A stretch of 64,000 nt of DNA from Acidobacteriota bacterium (lineage in GTDB: Bacteria; Acidobacteriota; Blastocatellia; Pyrinomonadales; Pyrinomonadaceae): positions 62,001 through 126,000 of the forward strand of contig JAFAVK010000119.1 of assembly GCA_019242475.1 (NCBI GenBank). The letters are read 5' to 3'. The notes under the pieces were generated by a model. The model saw only the letters and a program-made list of their open reading frames with translations, did not search any database and was not told the origin of the DNA. Positions 62,695 through 64,000 of the stretch are shown here, one piece after another (the stretch's first letter is position 1; each line of letters opens with the position of its first letter). Position numbers and translations under genes: made by a program.

Positions 62695-63165
62695 ATGGCG
62701 GAACACTACACGCCGCGCGCGCAGAGGGGGAAGCTCGTGGTGCGCGAGCTGGCCGACGAGACGCTCGTCTACGACGTAGAGGGGCACCGCGCCCACTGCC
62801 TGAACCGCACGGCGGCGCTCGTCTGGGGGCTGTGTGACGGCGAGAACACGGTCTCGGGGATAGCCGAGCAGGTGGGCGAACGCCTGTCCGCGCGCGTCCC
62901 CGAAGAGTTGGTGCGCCTCGCGCTCGAACAGTTGGAAGACCGCGGCCTGCTCGCGCCGTGTGAAGCACGTCCCGCGCCGTCGTCGAACATTGTCTCGCGC
63001 CGCGCGATGGTGCGGCGCCTCGGGCTCGCGGCGGCGGTCGCGCTGCCGCTCGTCACGTCGATCATCTCGCCGACCCCCGTGATGGCGCAGAGCCCCTGCA
63101 ACGAGACGAGCTGCCCGCCGGGGACGACGTGCCAGGCCGGCGTGTGCGAGCCCGACGGCGTTTAG
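62695..63165 (+). CDS. PqqD-domain protein with internal twin-arginine-like signal and Cys-rich tail
   Basis: This 156-residue protein starts at ATG 62695 with GGAGG 7 bases ahead. Residues 13-90 are a PqqD/RRE-type winged helix (VYDVEGHRAHCLNRTAALVW, ISGI-like helix, LVRLALEQLEDRGLL), which in other systems binds leader peptides. Residues 101-108 read SRRAMVRR, followed by a hydrophobic stretch (109-125) and VMAQ (129-132), the layout of a Tat signal with an AxA-like site, but placed internally. The tail 133-156 has Cys135, 140, 146 and 151 (PCNETSCPPGTTCQAGVCE). It could be a chaperone joined to its own exportable peptide, or a membrane-anchored chaperone. Confidence 0.85.
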   Translation: MAEHYTPRAQRGKLVVRELADETLVYDVEGHRAHCLNRTAALVWGLCDGENTVSGIAEQVGERLSARVPEELVRLALEQLEDRGLLAPCEARPAPSSNIVSRRAMVRRLGLAAAVALPLVTSIISPTPVMAQSPCNETSCPPGTTCQAGVCEPDGV

Positions 63166-63170
63166 TCTCT

Positions 63171-64000
63171 ATGTCCGAGGCGGGTGCGAAGGCCGCGCCA
63201 CTCCTTTTGGCGGAGGCGCTCGCCGGCTCCTGGCGCTGCAAGCCTCCGGGGCCGGGGCTTTCGGGCGAGGAGCTGGCACGAGTCGTCCCCGCGCTCGTCG
63301 GCTCGGGGGCGGCCGCGCTCGCCTGTTGGAAAGTCCGCGGCTCCTCTCTGGAGGGATGCGCGGCGGCCGGAACGCTCAGGCAGTCCTACCGCCGGCAGGC
63401 GCTCCAGTCCGCCTTGCAGGAGTGGGAGGTCGAACACGTCTTCGCGCTGCTCCGCTCCGTCCGCGTCGAGCCCGTCCTGCTGAAGGGGTGGGACGCGGCC
63501 GGGCTCTACCCGGAGCGCGGCCTGCGCCCGCCCGGCGACATAGACCTCTGCGTCAGGCCGGAACAGCACGCGGCGGCGAGGGCGGTGCTGTGGGGGCCGC
63601 GGCGCTCGGGGACGGCCGTCACAGACCTCAAGCACGACATCTCCGCACTCTCGGGCGCGGGCGGCTGGGGTGCGCTCTACGCGCGCACGCGGCTCGTCAA
63701 CTTAAACGGGTCGAAGATTCGCGTGCTCGGCCGCGAAGACCAACTGCGCTTCCTCTGCCTGCACCTGCTGCGGCACAGCGCCTACCGCCCCGTCTGGCTC
63801 TGCGACGTGGCCGCCGCGTTTGAGTCGGCGCCGGCGGACTTCGACTGGAACGTCGCGCTCGGCGACGACGCGCTCAGGCGCAACTGGGTCGTCTGCGTCA
63901 TCGACCTCGCCCGCCGCCTGCTCGGAGCCCGGCGCGAAGACCTGCCCGGGGAGTTGAAGACCGCGCGCGCCCCCGCCTGGCTGGTCGCGGAGGTGCTGCG
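63171..64000 (+). CDS. Nucleotidyltransferase family protein (NTP_transf_5-like), cut by window end
   Basis: ATG 63171 lies 5 bases after the PqqD stop, and the frame stays open to the window end (276 complete codons). The catalytic signature VLLKGWDAAGLYPERGLRPP followed by GDIDLCV (D123, D125) is that of the uncharacterised nucleotidyltransferases with MNT-like fold. DLKHDIS, LLRHSAYRP and WLCDVAAAF later match the family's helical half. It should transfer a nucleotide or a related group in the cytoplasm. It is the third gene of the HprK-PqqD trio, and more genes of the system probably follow beyond 64000. Confidence 0.82.
   Translation, partial: MSEAGAKAAPLLLAEALAGSWRCKPPGPGLSGEELARVVPALVGSGAAALACWKVRGSSLEGCAAAGTLRQSYRRQALQSALQEWEVEHVFALLRSVRVEPVLLKGWDAAGLYPERGLRPPGDIDLCVRPEQHAAARAVLWGPRRSGTAVTDLKHDISALSGAGGWGALYARTRLVNLNGSKIRVLGREDQLRFLCLHLLRHSAYRPVWLCDVAAAFESAPADFDWNVALGDDALRRNWVVCVIDLARRLLGARREDLPGELKTARAPAWLVAEVL

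Overview
The window is a 64 kb stretch of GC-rich chromosomal DNA. The gene content points to an Acidobacteriota bacterium, probably of the Blastocatellia type. This is an inference from family content: two adjacent ADOP-type MacB/FtsX permeases behind a PadR regulator, a Ser/Thr kinase fused to TPRs and a TolB-like propeller, DUF4252 and DUF4388 proteins, and many very large secreted lamin-tail-domain (LTD) proteins. No rRNA, tRNA, CRISPR array, integrase, transposase or phage gene was seen, so this looks like ordinary chromosome rich in secreted and envelope functions.

Layout. Positions 1-2.7 kb hold the end of an actin-like ATPase gene, an unknown Pro/Ala-rich protein and a PilZ protein, all on the + strand. 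At 2.8-6.7 kb (- strand) lies a 1300-residue secreted WD40/BACON/LTD/DUF4214 mosaic. At 7.1-14.1 kb (+) are the giant receptor kinase, a DUF4252 pair and a secreted protein with 29-residue repeats. At 14.2-17.3 kb (-) are a metallo-beta-lactamase-fold hydrolase, an HD-GYP phosphodiesterase and a lipoprotein. At 17.4-23 kb are small secreted proteins, a TPR-SLBB polysaccharide-export-like protein and a DUF4388 membrane protein. At 23.2-29 kb (+) is a run of an unknown protein, a Gfo/Idh/MocA oxidoreductase, an MFS transporter and a PQQ dehydrogenase. With the TIM-barrel isomerase at 32.2 kb, these suggest oxidative sugar catabolism. An amidohydrolase and a zinc-ribbon membrane protein lie between them on the - strand. 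At 34.1-39.8 kb (-) is a PadR-ADOP-ADOP operon with a clear promoter and a candidate operator. At 40-43 kb is a GH44 glycanase fused to an uncharacterised C-terminal domain. At 43-49.4 kb (-) are a serine hydrolase, three glycosyltransferases and a divergent PIG-L-like protein, resembling a glycan-assembly cluster. At 49.5-51.3 kb (+) are an esterase and an acetyltransferase. At 51.5-61.8 kb (+) are two giant secreted proteins: a DRGH nuclease with LTDs and eight cadherin-like repeats, and a PATR/Calx-beta/LTD protein.

The window ends (61.9-64 kb, +) in a tightly packed trio: an HPr-kinase-like protein, a PqqD-domain protein, and a nucleotidyltransferase cut off by the edge. The PqqD protein carries an internal twin-arginine-like secretion signal and a four-cysteine tail. 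Such gene sets are associated with peptide-modification systems of unknown product. The fusion of a PqqD peptide-binding domain to what looks like an exportable Cys-rich mini-peptide is the best candidate here for a poorly described system.

Intergenic spaces contain several families of dispersed repeats: CTGTGTCTCTGTGTCTCCGTG-like, CAGTAGGCAGTAGGCAG-like, GCCCCGGAGGGGCG-like, CCGCCCGCGCTAGCGGGCGG-like and TTTGAAATTTCAAA-like. They often form hairpins at gene ends, and in one place they form a nested 230-bp inverted structure. Several sigma70-like promoters (TTGACA/TTGACC, 16-18 bp spacer, TATAAT-like) are readable.
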